Positions 8,066 through 15,755 of a DNA stretch of 41,469 nucleotides are shown here, piece after piece. How positions within the stretch are numbered: the stretch's first letter is position 1; the number at the start of each line of letters is the position of its first letter. The translations under genes were made by a program, and so were the position numbers. The notes below the pieces were generated by a model. The model made no database searches and was not told the DNA's origin. It worked only from the letters and a program-made list of their open reading frames with translations. Source of the DNA: Bacteroidales bacterium (GTDB lineage Bacteria; Bacteroidota; Bacteroidia; Bacteroidales; UBA932); contig JAFYME010000060.1 in assembly GCA_017556765.1 (NCBI GenBank), positions 1 to 41,469 on the forward strand, read 5' to 3'.

Positions 8066-8632
8066 ATGGCAACAACAGCTGATTTCAAGAACGGACTTTA
8101 CCTCAACTTTAACGGCAAGCCATGCCAGATCGTATGGTTCCAGCACGTTAAGCCAGGAAAGGGTCCAGCTTTCGTAAAGAGCAAACTCAGAAACCTCGAG
8201 AACGGACGTATCCTCGAGAACACATTCACAGCAGGTGCAAAGATCGAGACTATCAATGTTGAGAGAAGACCTTACCAGTTCCTTTACAAGGATGAGGACG
8301 GATTCAACTTCATGCACGAGGAGACTTATGAGCAGATCCACCTCGACGCTGCTCTCGTAGATAACGCAGACCTCATGAAGGAGGGTCAGCACGTTGAGAT
8401 GATGTTCCTCGCTGACGAGGAGCGCTGCCTCACTTGCGAGCTTCCTACATATGTAGAGCTTGAGGTTACTTATACAGAGCCTGCAGTAAAGGGCGATACA
8501 GCTTCAACAAACGCTCAGAAGGAGATCACTCTCGAGACTGGCGCCATCATCATGGCTCCTCTCTTCATCAACATCGGCGAGAGAATCCGCGTAAACACAA
8601 CTGACCGTTCATACGGCGAGCGTGTGAAGTAA
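8066..8632 (+). CDS. efp: Translation elongation factor P
   Basis: EF-P binds between the P and E sites of the ribosome and relieves stalling at consecutive prolines. The ATG at 8066 gives MATTADFKNGLYLNF and 188 residues, the family length. The upstream open frame is leader. The N-terminal KOW-like domain carries the exposed loop KPGKGPAFVK with Lys32, equivalent to the residue that is beta-lysylated in E. coli. No epmA or epmB gene is in this window. The two OB domains follow, ending in the conserved block from GERIRVNT to YGERVK. It has its own promoter and a strong terminator after the stop. Codon use looks highly biased, as expected for a highly expressed gene. Confidence 0.97.
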   Translation: MATTADFKNGLYLNFNGKPCQIVWFQHVKPGKGPAFVKSKLRNLENGRILENTFTAGAKIETINVERRPYQFLYKDEDGFNFMHEETYEQIHLDAALVDNADLMKEGQHVEMMFLADEERCLTCELPTYVELEVTYTEPAVKGDTASTNAQKEITLETGAIIMAPLFINIGERIRVNTTDRSYGERVK

Positions 8633-8653
8633 TCGCGACCAGCAATATCTTAC

Positions 8654-8687
8654 AAGAACAGCCACTCGTTTGAGTGGCTGTTCTTTT
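8654..8687. terminator. Bidirectional terminator between efp and lptB
   Basis: AGAACAGCCACTC (8655-8667) and its exact complement (8672-8684) form a 13-bp stem with a GTTT loop. It is followed by TTTTGTT on the plus strand and preceded by AA on the other side. It serves the convergent efp and lptB genes. Confidence 0.85.
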
Positions 8688-8688
8688 G

Positions 8689-9510
8689 TTATTCCTCTTC
8701 CTTCAGAGCTGCGGCTGCTTCGTGCTCTTCCTTGGTGTTGATTCGCTGCGGACCGCCGGCCTCTGCACGGAGGAAGGCGTCGGAGCGCTTGAGGGTGAAG
8801 TTCGATCCCAGATACTTTGTACGTACCTCATCGTCGGCTGCAAGCTCTTCCGGAGTACCCTGCTGGAGAATGGATCCCTCATAGAGAAGGTATGCTCGGT
8901 CGATGATCGCGAGGGTCTCACCTACGTTATGGTCTGTGATGATGACTCCGATATTCTTGTACTTGAGCTTGGCGATGATGTACTGGATATCCTCGACGGC
9001 GATAGGGTCGACTCCGGCGAAAGGCTCATCAAGAAGGATGAACTTAGGGTCGATGGCGAGGGCACGCGCGATCTCGCAACGGCGACGCTCACCTCCGGAA
9101 AGCTGGATACCCTTGCTCTTGCGGACCTTGTGGAGGTTGAACTCGTCAAGAAGGTCCTCCAGACGCTGCTTTCTCTCAGCCTTTGTGAACTGCTTGGACA
9201 TCTCCATCACGGACATGATGTTGTCCTCGACGCTCATATGACGGAAGACAGAGGCCTCCTGCGCGAGGTAGCCCACTCCCATCTGCGCTCTCTTGAACAT
9301 AGGCAGATCGGTGATCTCCTCATCATCAAGGAATATCCTGCCGGCATTCGGCACGATGAGTCCTGTGATCATGTAGAAGCTTGTGGTCTTACCGGCACCG
9401 TTCGGTCCGAGGAAGCCCACGATCTCTCCCTGCTTCACCTCCATGGAAACACCCTTCACGACCGTTCTCGGTCCGTATTTCTTAACAAGATTTTCGCAAC
9501 GTAATTTCAT
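8689..9510 (-). CDS. lptB: LPS export ABC transporter ATP-binding protein LptB
   Basis: LptB is the cytoplasmic ATPase of the LptBFG complex that extracts lipopolysaccharide from the inner membrane and drives it to the outer membrane. Motifs: Walker A GPNGAGKTT (35-43), Q-loop YLAQEASVF (81-89), signature LSGGERRR (137-144), Walker B FILLDEPFAGVDP (157-169) and the H-loop His194 in ITDHNVGET. LNLSGGERRR and FAGVDPIAV are typical of the LptB branch. The protein has 273 residues, about 30 more than E. coli LptB; the extra part is a charged C-terminal tail (from about 243) ending KEEE. It lies 28 nt downstream of dnaX in the same direction. The permease genes lptF/lptG are not in the window. Confidence 0.94.
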   Translation of the reverse strand: MKLRCENLVKKYGPRTVVKGVSMEVKQGEIVGFLGPNGAGKTTSFYMITGLIVPNAGRIFLDDEEITDLPMFKRAQMGVGYLAQEASVFRHMSVEDNIMSVMEMSKQFTKAERKQRLEDLLDEFNLHKVRKSKGIQLSGGERRRCEIARALAIDPKFILLDEPFAGVDPIAVEDIQYIIAKLKYKNIGVIITDHNVGETLAIIDRAYLLYEGSILQQGTPEELAADDEVRTKYLGSNFTLKRSDAFLRAEAGGPQRINTKEEHEAAAALKEEE

Positions 9511-9538
9511 AAAATCCTCATTCTAAACCTCTGGGAGG

Positions 9539-11356
9539 CTATTTTATATCAAGTTCAAGATCCTTTACAAGGTTCTTTACCTCTTCATTATTCTTCATCA
9601 GTTCGGTAGCCTGCTCGCTCGGCATGTAGATCTTCTTCTGCTCGGGAGCATCGTCCGGAGTGACGGTAACCCGAAGGTACACCTTGAGCGATCCGACGAT
9701 CTTTCTGTAGTTTCCTTCAAGCTCGTGGAGAAGCTTCGACTCCACCCAATCCTTCTGGGCGTCATTCACGACCCTGAACGTCACGGTCTTGGAATCCTCT
9801 GACTCAGAAATCTTTATAGTCGTGCTGGTAAGCATGCTTGCAAGTCTCGGCTTGTCGCTGTAGAACTTGGCAAGTTCCGGCCACTTGCTCTTGAGGGTCT
9901 CGTCGTCAGGGATCGGAGCCTCAGCCGCCGCAACTGCCTCTGTTGCAGGAGCGTCTTCCATCATGGACTTCATCGAAAGCGATGCGCCGCCGCGAGCTGC
10001 TCGTGAGCGACGTTCGCGTGGCTGCTGTTCCGGAGCCGGCTCAGCTGAACTTGGGGCTACAGGAGCAGCTGGAGCTGGTGTCGGCGCTGACGTGCTTGGA
10101 GCAACCGATGCGCTTGGAGCGGGAGCAACAGGAGCTGGTGCGGGAGCCGGCTGTGTGACTGGAGCCGACGGCTGAACCGGAGCTGCAGATGGCTGTGCAA
10201 CAGGTGAAGGAACCGGAGCTGCCGATACGGTCGGAGCTGCTGCAGGCTGCGGAGCGTTGAGCTTGCCGCAGATGAAGCTCAGGCGCATGAGCGCGAACTC
10301 GATATGCAGACGAGGATTCACGCTGGCCCTGTAGCCTGACTCACACTGTGTCGTGATGCCAAGAGCATCGTAAAGGAACTGAAGCGGACATCTTTCAGCC
10401 TGTTCCCTGTATCTCTTCTTCAAAGAATCCGGAAGCTCCAGGAGGGCCTCAAGTCCACCGCTCTTGCTGACGATAAGGTCGCGAAGATGCGACGAGAGCG
10501 CCGCCACGAAATGGAGGGCGTTGAATCCTTTGGTCAATATCTCGTCAAATGTAACCAATGCTGTCGGATAGTCCCCTTTCAGGAATGCATCGACAAGAGA
10601 GAAACTGTACTCATAATCAAGCACATTCAGGTTGCGGAGCACATCCTGATACTTCACATTGGTACCGCAGAACGCAACCGTCTGGTCGAAGATCGTAAGG
10701 GCATCACGCATCGCTCCGTCAGCCTTGTGAGCGACCACATGAAGCGACTCATCGTCAATGGTCACACCCTCGCTGGAAGCCACCATACGGAGGTTCTTCA
10801 CGATATTGTCGACAGTGATCCTGTTGAAATCATAAGTCTGACAACGCGACAGGATGGTCGGAAGGATCTTATGTTTCTCAGTCGTAGCCAGGATGAAGAT
10901 CGCATGTGCAGGCGGTTCCTCGAGAGTCTTGAGGAAGGCGTTGAAAGCGGCCTGCGAGAGCATATGGACCTCATCGATGATGTATACGCTGTACTTTCCT
11001 ACCTGAGGCGGTATGCGCACCTGGTCCATGAGTGTCTTGATGTCCTCGACTCCGTTGTTTGAAGCCGCATCGAGCTCATGGATGCAGTACGAACGGCCCT
11101 CGGCGAACGACTGGCATGATTCGCATGCTCCGCATGGCTCCATGTCTGCCGAAGGATTCGAGCAGTTGATCATCTTCGCGAAGATACGCGCTGTCGTGGT
11201 CTTGCCGACTCCACGCGGTCCGCAGAAGAGGTATGCATGCGCAAGCTGACCTCTCAGAATCGAGTTCTTGAGGGTCTGGGCTATATTGTCCTGGCCTATG
11301 AGCGTCCCAAAGGAGTCAGGCCTGTACTTTCTGGCTGAAACTATATACTGTGACAT
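9539..11356 (-). CDS. dnaX: DNA polymerase III subunit gamma/tau
   Basis: DnaX is the motor of the sliding-clamp loader and links polymerases at the replication fork. The protein has 605 residues. The AAA+ domain has Walker A GPRGVGKT (46-53), a zinc site with Cys65, Cys75, Cys78 and Cys81, DEVH (128-131) and sensor 1 ATTE (157-160). It is followed by the lid and collar domains (to about 368). Residues 369-445 are a low-complexity linker made almost only of Ala, Pro, Val, Ser and Gln, followed by a basic patch (RERRSRAARGG). Residues 465-605 form a C-terminal domain with a tau-like beta fold. I saw no slippery frameshift site of the E. coli A AAA AAG type, so a separate gamma product is not suggested. 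lptB follows in the same direction. Confidence 0.95.
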   Translation of the reverse strand: MSQYIVSARKYRPDSFGTLIGQDNIAQTLKNSILRGQLAHAYLFCGPRGVGKTTTARIFAKMINCSNPSADMEPCGACESCQSFAEGRSYCIHELDAASNNGVEDIKTLMDQVRIPPQVGKYSVYIIDEVHMLSQAAFNAFLKTLEEPPAHAIFILATTEKHKILPTILSRCQTYDFNRITVDNIVKNLRMVASSEGVTIDDESLHVVAHKADGAMRDALTIFDQTVAFCGTNVKYQDVLRNLNVLDYEYSFSLVDAFLKGDYPTALVTFDEILTKGFNALHFVAALSSHLRDLIVSKSGGLEALLELPDSLKKRYREQAERCPLQFLYDALGITTQCESGYRASVNPRLHIEFALMRLSFICGKLNAPQPAAAPTVSAAPVPSPVAQPSAAPVQPSAPVTQPAPAPAPVAPAPSASVAPSTSAPTPAPAAPVAPSSAEPAPEQQPRERRSRAARGGASLSMKSMMEDAPATEAVAAAEAPIPDDETLKSKWPELAKFYSDKPRLASMLTSTTIKISESEDSKTVTFRVVNDAQKDWVESKLLHELEGNYRKIVGSLKVYLRVTVTPDDAPEQKKIYMPSEQATELMKNNEEVKNLVKDLELDIK

Positions 11357-11377
11357 ATCCGTTCTTTGGTCAACTTA

Positions 11378-11385
11378 CAAATATA
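11378..11385 (-). promoter_or_regulatory. Putative -7 box for dnaX-lptB
   Basis: The minus strand reads TATATTTG, 21 nt upstream of the dnaX ATG. It is back to back with the box for the gene at 11438. A convincing -33 box was not seen. Confidence 0.45.
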
Positions 11386-11398
11386 GCACTATTTTTGT

Positions 11399-11406
11399 TA
11401 ACTTTG
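11399..11406 (+). promoter_or_regulatory. Putative -7 box for the 11438 gene
   Basis: TAACTTTG fits TAnnTTTG. The start codon is 31 nt downstream. The -33 region contains only a CTTAC (11374-11378) at about the right distance. Confidence 0.45.
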
Positions 11407-11437
11407 CACCCGATTTCAGATATACATCAGATACGAC

Positions 11438-12277
11438 ATGAAAAAACTCATAATACTCATTACAGCTTTGATCATGCCGCTCATGGCAGGCGCACAGGCG
11501 CAGATAACCACGAAAAAAGTCAAGATAGAAGATTTCACGCAGAAAGTCACAAAGGTCGTCCTCAACGGAAACCCATTCTATGACACATCATTCAAGGATG
11601 AAGTCGCTGCAAGATGGAGGATCTCCCCATACGAATTCTGCACGCTCGAAGAGTTTGAAGGACTCAAAGGAAACGACTCATATTACTTCCTGATCCTGAC
11701 CCAGGGACAGTTCCGAAAGGAAACCGCTCCGGGACTTCAGTTCATCTCGCTGGTCAAAGGAGGCCAGGGAGCAGACAAGGGCATCGGGGACATGCTGGAG
11801 GTCGTTTCCCTGCCGTTCGCATCGGCTGAATATCCTTCCGGAAGAGAGCTCATCTTCCTCCCGGCATTCCTTGACATAATCCAGAACCATACGCTTGAGG
11901 CCATGGAAAATGACTTCAATGCATATGGAGGACTTTCCAACACGGCGCAGAAGCTCGGCAAGGCCGGCAACATGGACATTGTAATCTCTGAAGATGACCT
12001 CAACAGTCTGGTTTCCAAGGAAATGACAGACAGCGAAGGCATGGTCATAACCGACGAGGATGATGCTGACAGCTATATGCTTGACGAGGTACCGGGAACG
12101 CTTGTCAGCTATGTGGTTGCGCCTTCCGAACCGGTCAAAGGCTCATTCTGCTACAAGATGCTCATCGACGCGCAGACCCATGAGCTATACTATTACCGCA
12201 AGCATAAGATCTCCCCTAAGGCAGGAGCCGGATTCCTCCCTGAGGACATTGAAAGGATAAACAAAGCGAGGAAGTAG
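11438..12277 (+). CDS. Secreted protein of unknown function
   Basis: The protein has 279 residues. The N-terminus MKKLIILITALIMPLMAGAQ, with cleavage likely after AGA-QA, is a clear Sec signal peptide without a lipobox, so a periplasmic location is inferred. The mature part has no motif that I recognise. It contains a long mixed segment (about 40-160) with the blocks LTQGQFRKETAPGLQF and GRELIFLPAFLDIIQNHTLEAMEND, an acidic turn ITDEDDADSYMLDE (about 203-216), and a C-terminal beta-rich half with KMLIDAQTHELYYYRKHKI, which resembles the end of a substrate- or partner-binding domain. The M16 peptidase gene begins 3 nt after the stop, so translation is probably coupled and the two may act together in the envelope. 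No function is assigned. Confidence 0.85.
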   Translation: MKKLIILITALIMPLMAGAQAQITTKKVKIEDFTQKVTKVVLNGNPFYDTSFKDEVAARWRISPYEFCTLEEFEGLKGNDSYYFLILTQGQFRKETAPGLQFISLVKGGQGADKGIGDMLEVVSLPFASAEYPSGRELIFLPAFLDIIQNHTLEAMENDFNAYGGLSNTAQKLGKAGNMDIVISEDDLNSLVSKEMTDSEGMVITDEDDADSYMLDEVPGTLVSYVVAPSEPVKGSFCYKMLIDAQTHELYYYRKHKISPKAGAGFLPEDIERINKARK

Positions 12278-12280
12278 GGA

Positions 12281-13510
12281 ATGATAAGCGGAAAGGCAGA
12301 TTGCGGGCTGCAGTATGCAGTCAGACGAAGCGGCTCAGCGGTAGGTTACTGCGCACTGAGCATAAAGTGCGGAACGAGGGACGAGGCTGGCTATCATGCC
12401 GGCATCGCTCATTTTGTCGAGCACACCATATTCAAGGGCACAGAGCACAGAAGCGCGTCTGTGATAAACAGTTACCTCGACCGACTCGGCGGAGAGCTCA
12501 ATGCATTCACGACCAAGGAGGAGATAGTTTTCCACGCTACGGTACTGAAGGAAGACCTCAACAAAGCGGCGTCCCTGCTGCTCGAACTTGCGACATGTCC
12601 GACTTTCCCGGAAAACGAGATCCAGACTGAAAAAGGAGTCGTGATCGACGAGATACATTCATACAAGGACACACCTTCTGAAGACATCTACGACAAGTTC
12701 GAGGAGATGATCTTCGCCGGACACCCCCTCAGCGGAAACATCCTGGGCACGACAATGTCAGTGAAGAAGATCACCCGCGAGGAGCTTCTGAAGTTCGTGA
12801 AAGAGAAGTTCCAGCCATGCAGGATGGCCTTTACAGTCGTGGCGGACATAGATGAGGCCCGTATGGAAAAAGCTGTGCTGAAGCTAGCAGAGAAGTATTT
12901 CGGGACTGAACCATCTGCTCCCCTCTCGTGCGGCAACTACAGCACTCCTTCGGCAGAGCCGTTCGACAAGACCCTCAACAAGAGGAACCATCAGGCAAAC
13001 TGCGTCATCGGAGCCCTTGCACCGTCGCTTTATCAGGAAAGGGAAAGGCTGGCGACAGTCTTGCTCTGCAACATCCTCGGAGGTCCGGCCTCGAATTCGA
13101 TCCTGAATTCCGTGCTTCGTGAAAAGAACGGATGGGTATACGGAGTTGAGTGCGGATACACGCAATTCGCTGATACTGGCCTTGTTGCGATCACTTTAGG
13201 ATGTGATAAAGCAAATCTTGAAAAGTGTCTGAAGGCCATAGACAAGGAGATAGAAAAGCTTCAGGCAGAGCCTCTTTCCGACCGTAAGCTCAAGGCTGCA
13301 AAGAAACAGCTTCTGGGCCAGCTCGCCATAAGCAGCGACAACGGAGAGACACAGTGCCTGTCGATGGGAAAGGGCCTTCTGGCTTACGGCAAGGTCAGCT
13401 CGGGCAAGGAGAACAGATCGCTTGTAGAGGGCATCACAGCCGAAGATGTCCGCGACATGGCTGTCAGGATATTTGACAAAGAGAAAATTTCAAAACTGAT
13501 TTACATTTAG
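12281..13510 (+). CDS. M16 family (insulinase-like) zinc peptidase
   Basis: The protein has 409 residues. The inverted zinc motif HxxEH is HFVEH (about 45-49), and the third ligand is the glutamate in the block EKGVVIDEIHSYKDTPSE about 75 residues later. The core LGGELNAFTTKEEIVFHA is typical of the processing-peptidase/PqqL type M16 subunits. The C-terminal M16 domain includes the R-Y-like substrate segment NGWVYGVECGYTQFADTG. Bacterial one-domain-pair proteins of this size often work as dimers that degrade peptides. No signal peptide is visible, so it is probably cytoplasmic, in contrast to the exported product of the gene just upstream. A family A repeat follows the stop after 1 nt. Confidence 0.92.
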   Translation: MISGKADCGLQYAVRRSGSAVGYCALSIKCGTRDEAGYHAGIAHFVEHTIFKGTEHRSASVINSYLDRLGGELNAFTTKEEIVFHATVLKEDLNKAASLLLELATCPTFPENEIQTEKGVVIDEIHSYKDTPSEDIYDKFEEMIFAGHPLSGNILGTTMSVKKITREELLKFVKEKFQPCRMAFTVVADIDEARMEKAVLKLAEKYFGTEPSAPLSCGNYSTPSAEPFDKTLNKRNHQANCVIGALAPSLYQERERLATVLLCNILGGPASNSILNSVLREKNGWVYGVECGYTQFADTGLVAITLGCDKANLEKCLKAIDKEIEKLQAEPLSDRKLKAAKKQLLGQLAISSDNGETQCLSMGKGLLAYGKVSSGKENRSLVEGITAEDVRDMAVRIFDKEKISKLIYI

Positions 13511-13511
13511 C

Positions 13512-13614
13512 CTTTATGGCAGTGTGATGTAATTGACATGCCACCCCCGGCTAGGGGGTGCCGCAGCTCCGAAGGAGTAGCGGCGGGGGTCAATGGAATC
13601 ACACTGCCATAAAG
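13512..13614. repeat. Family A palindromic element, copy 1
   Basis: The left arm (13512-13537) begins CTTTATGGCAGTGTGAT and ends ATTGAC. The right arm (13589-13614) is its reverse complement at 23 of 26 positions. The 51-nt core (13538-13588) starts ATGCCACCCCCGGCTAGGGG and ends GCGGGG. Inside it, CACCCCC/GGGGGTG and CTCC/GGAG (around GAA) form two hairpins. The predicted fold is a long stem closed on a three-way junction. It fills the gap between the M16 peptidase and O-methyltransferase genes. Confidence 0.85.
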
Positions 13615-13630
13615 ACAAAGAGATTAAATA

Positions 13631-14302
13631 ATGGAGAAGATTTACAAATACATCGAGGATCATGTGACTCCTCAGGGAGAGGCTCTTGACTGGGTCGAGA
13701 AGCAGACACACATCAGGACAAACCATGCCCGCATGCTTTCAGGAAAGCCGCAGGGCGAACTCCTGCGCATAATCGTGCAGACCACCGGAGCAAAACGCAT
13801 CCTCGAGCTGGGCACATTCACAGGCTACTCGGCGATCTGCCTGGCCTCCACCCTTCCCTCTGACGGCCATCTCGACACTCTCGAGCTCAACGACGAGCTC
13901 GAAGACCTCATCCTCGAAGGATTCGAACGTGCCGGCCTTGACGAGAAGATCCAGCTCCATATCGGCGACTGCAAGGAAACCCTCAACAGATTCAGGTCAG
14001 AAATGGGCCTCAGCGAGGGTCAGGAGGCTGATCCGGCAAAGATGTATGACATCGTATACATGGACGCGAACAAACGCGAATACTGCGAATATTATGACCT
14101 TGTATTCGACATGATCCGCCCTGGAGGCCTCATCCTCGCCGACAACGTCCTCTGGGACGGCAAGGTCTGCATGGATCCCCTCCCCCAGGACAAGCAGACC
14201 CTCGGGATCGCCCGCTTCAACGACATGGTCTCAGCCGACCCACGCGTCGAATCCGTAATCCTTCCCCTGCGCGACGGCCTCAACATCATCCGCAAGAAAT
14301 AA
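13631..14302 (+). CDS. SAM-dependent O-methyltransferase (COG4122/TrmR-like)
   Basis: The protein has 223 residues. The SAM-binding motif I is ILELGTFTGYSAICLA (about 57-72), followed by the acidic motif DTLELNDE and IGDCKETL. The metal-binding/catalytic blocks YDIVYMDANKREYCEYYDL and GGLILADNVLWDGKV are typical of Mg2+-dependent caffeoyl-CoA-type O-methyltransferases. In Firmicutes a member of this group (TrmR) methylates 5-hydroxyuridine in the tRNA wobble position. That role is possible here but not shown by the sequence. The upstream gap is filled by the family A element, whose right arm ends 16 nt before the ATG, so the hairpin could affect expression of this gene. The terminator-like hairpin at 14334 follows. 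Confidence 0.9.
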   Translation: MEKIYKYIEDHVTPQGEALDWVEKQTHIRTNHARMLSGKPQGELLRIIVQTTGAKRILELGTFTGYSAICLASTLPSDGHLDTLELNDELEDLILEGFERAGLDEKIQLHIGDCKETLNRFRSEMGLSEGQEADPAKMYDIVYMDANKREYCEYYDLVFDMIRPGGLILADNVLWDGKVCMDPLPQDKQTLGIARFNDMVSADPRVESVILPLRDGLNIIRKK

Positions 14303-14333
14303 CACTGCCCAATAAAATACTACAGTTCAACGA

Positions 14334-14381
14334 GTTACAGAAACCGCGTGCTGCACTATGGCGGCACGCGGTTTCTGTAAC
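14334..14381 (-). terminator. Family C terminator-like hairpin after murA
   Basis: GTTACAGAAACCGCGTGC (14334-14351) pairs perfectly with 14364-14381, giving an 18-bp stem and a 12-nt loop. Read on the minus strand it begins 33 nt after the murA stop. The 54-nt span 14336-14389 is the same sequence as 33869-33922 at 46 of 54 positions with no gaps. There is no strong U-tract on either side. It may also end the convergent O-methyltransferase transcript. Confidence 0.75.
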
Positions 14382-14421
14382 TTATTGATCATCAGAAGCT
14401 TTGCGGGCAGAGAAAAATGGG

Positions 14422-15735
14422 CTACTGGCGGGAAATGCGGGCACCGAGGGCGTTAAGGCGGACGTCGATCTCCTCGTAGCCGCGGTCGATCTGCTCGATG
14501 TTGCTGATGACGCTTGTACCCTTTGCGGACATTGCCGCGATGAGCATTGCGATACCGGCACGGATGTCCGGAGATGTCATGTTGCCGGCACGGAGCTGAT
14601 AACGATGGTCATGTCCCACGACCACAGCCCTGTGCGGGTCACAGAGAATGATCTGAGCACCCATGTCGATAAGCTTGTCGACAAAGAAGAGACGGCTCTC
14701 GAACATCTTCTGATGGATCAGGACGCTGCCTCGGCACTGGGTCGCCATCACGAGGATGACGCTGATGAGGTCCGGAGAAAGGCCCGGCCATGGAGCATCT
14801 GCCACATGCAGGATCGAACCATCCAGGAAGGAATCAATCACATAGCTCTCCTGCTCCGGAATATAGATGTCGTCGCCACGACGCTCCAGATTCACACCGA
14901 GACGGCGGAAAGCCTCCGGAATCATTCCCAGTTCGTCATAAGCCACATCCTTGATGGTAAGCGAACTGCGGTTCATGGCCGCCAGAGCGATGAACGAACC
15001 GATCTCGATCATGTCCGGAAGGATCTGATGCTCAGCCGCCCCGAGAGACTCCACACCATTGATCTTCAAAAGATTGGAACCTATACCATCGATCTTTGCA
15101 CCCATCTTCACAAGCATCCTGCAAAGCTGCTGCAGGTATGGCTCGCAGGCAGCATTATAGATAGTGGTCTCACCTTTCGCAAGACATGCAGCCATGACGA
15201 TATTGGCTGTACCAGTCACCGACGCCTCATCCAGAAGCATGTACTTTCCCTCCAATGTCTTGCCTTCAGGCACATGGAGATAGAACGCCTTCTTGTCGAA
15301 GTCATACTCCTGCGACGCACCGAGATTCATGAAACCCATGATATGGGTATCAACCCTGCGGCGACCGATCTGATCTCCGCCCGGCTTAGGGAAAAACGCA
15401 CGTCCGAAACGGGCCAGAAGCGGTCCAACGACCATAACGGAACCACGCAGCTTCGCACACTTGCCCACGAAGTCCGCACTAGCGATATAATCAGTATCGA
15501 TCTCGTCGGCCTGGAAGGTATAGACGCCTTTTTCATGTCTTGTGACCTTCACGCCCATGCCCTCAAGAAGCAGGATCAGATTACGCACGTCCAGGATCTC
15601 CGGAACATTCGAAATCTTCACCTTCTCCTTTGTCAGGAGCACTGCACTGATCACCTGCAGGGCCTCATTCTTCGCGCCCTGCGGCCTTATGGTACCACTA
15701 AGCTTGTGGCCGCCTTCTATAACGAATGAACTCAT
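14422..15735 (-). CDS. murA: UDP-N-acetylglucosamine 1-carboxyvinyltransferase
   Basis: MurA transfers enolpyruvate from PEP to UDP-GlcNAc, the first committed step of peptidoglycan synthesis. The protein has 437 residues, slightly longer than E. coli MurA. The substrate-binding Lys22-Asn23 pair (GAKNEAL) is present, as are RRRVDTHI and the LSPDLISVILV block. The catalytic loop reads PKPGGDQIG: the residue equivalent to E. coli Cys115 is Asp121. A Cys-to-Asp change at this position keeps activity but prevents alkylation by fosfomycin in other bacteria, so intrinsic fosfomycin resistance of the enzyme is expected. It starts 20 nt after the murB stop and is the last gene of the run. Confidence 0.96.
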   Translation of the reverse strand: MSSFVIEGGHKLSGTIRPQGAKNEALQVISAVLLTKEKVKISNVPEILDVRNLILLLEGMGVKVTRHEKGVYTFQADEIDTDYIASADFVGKCAKLRGSVMVVGPLLARFGRAFFPKPGGDQIGRRRVDTHIMGFMNLGASQEYDFDKKAFYLHVPEGKTLEGKYMLLDEASVTGTANIVMAACLAKGETTIYNAACEPYLQQLCRMLVKMGAKIDGIGSNLLKINGVESLGAAEHQILPDMIEIGSFIALAAMNRSSLTIKDVAYDELGMIPEAFRRLGVNLERRGDDIYIPEQESYVIDSFLDGSILHVADAPWPGLSPDLISVILVMATQCRGSVLIHQKMFESRLFFVDKLIDMGAQIILCDPHRAVVVGHDHRYQLRAGNMTSPDIRAGIAMLIAAMSAKGTSVISNIEQIDRGYEEIDVRLNALGARISRQ

Positions 15736-15755
15736 ATTTCTATAAATTCTTTATC

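Noticed and set aside
8674..9504. A 276-codon open frame on the plus strand opposite lptB
   Set aside because: It is antisense to lptB, whose ATPase motifs are complete. The plus-strand translation has no family resemblance.
9539..11356. Programmed frameshift giving a separate gamma subunit of DnaX
   Set aside because: No slippery A-rich heptamer with a downstream hairpin was seen near the domain boundary. The Ala/Pro linker is in one continuous frame.
14401..15729. A 442-codon open frame on the plus strand opposite murA
   Set aside because: It is exactly antisense to a clear murA gene, has no recognisable domain and a composition typical of shadow frames (His-, Leu- and Asp-rich).
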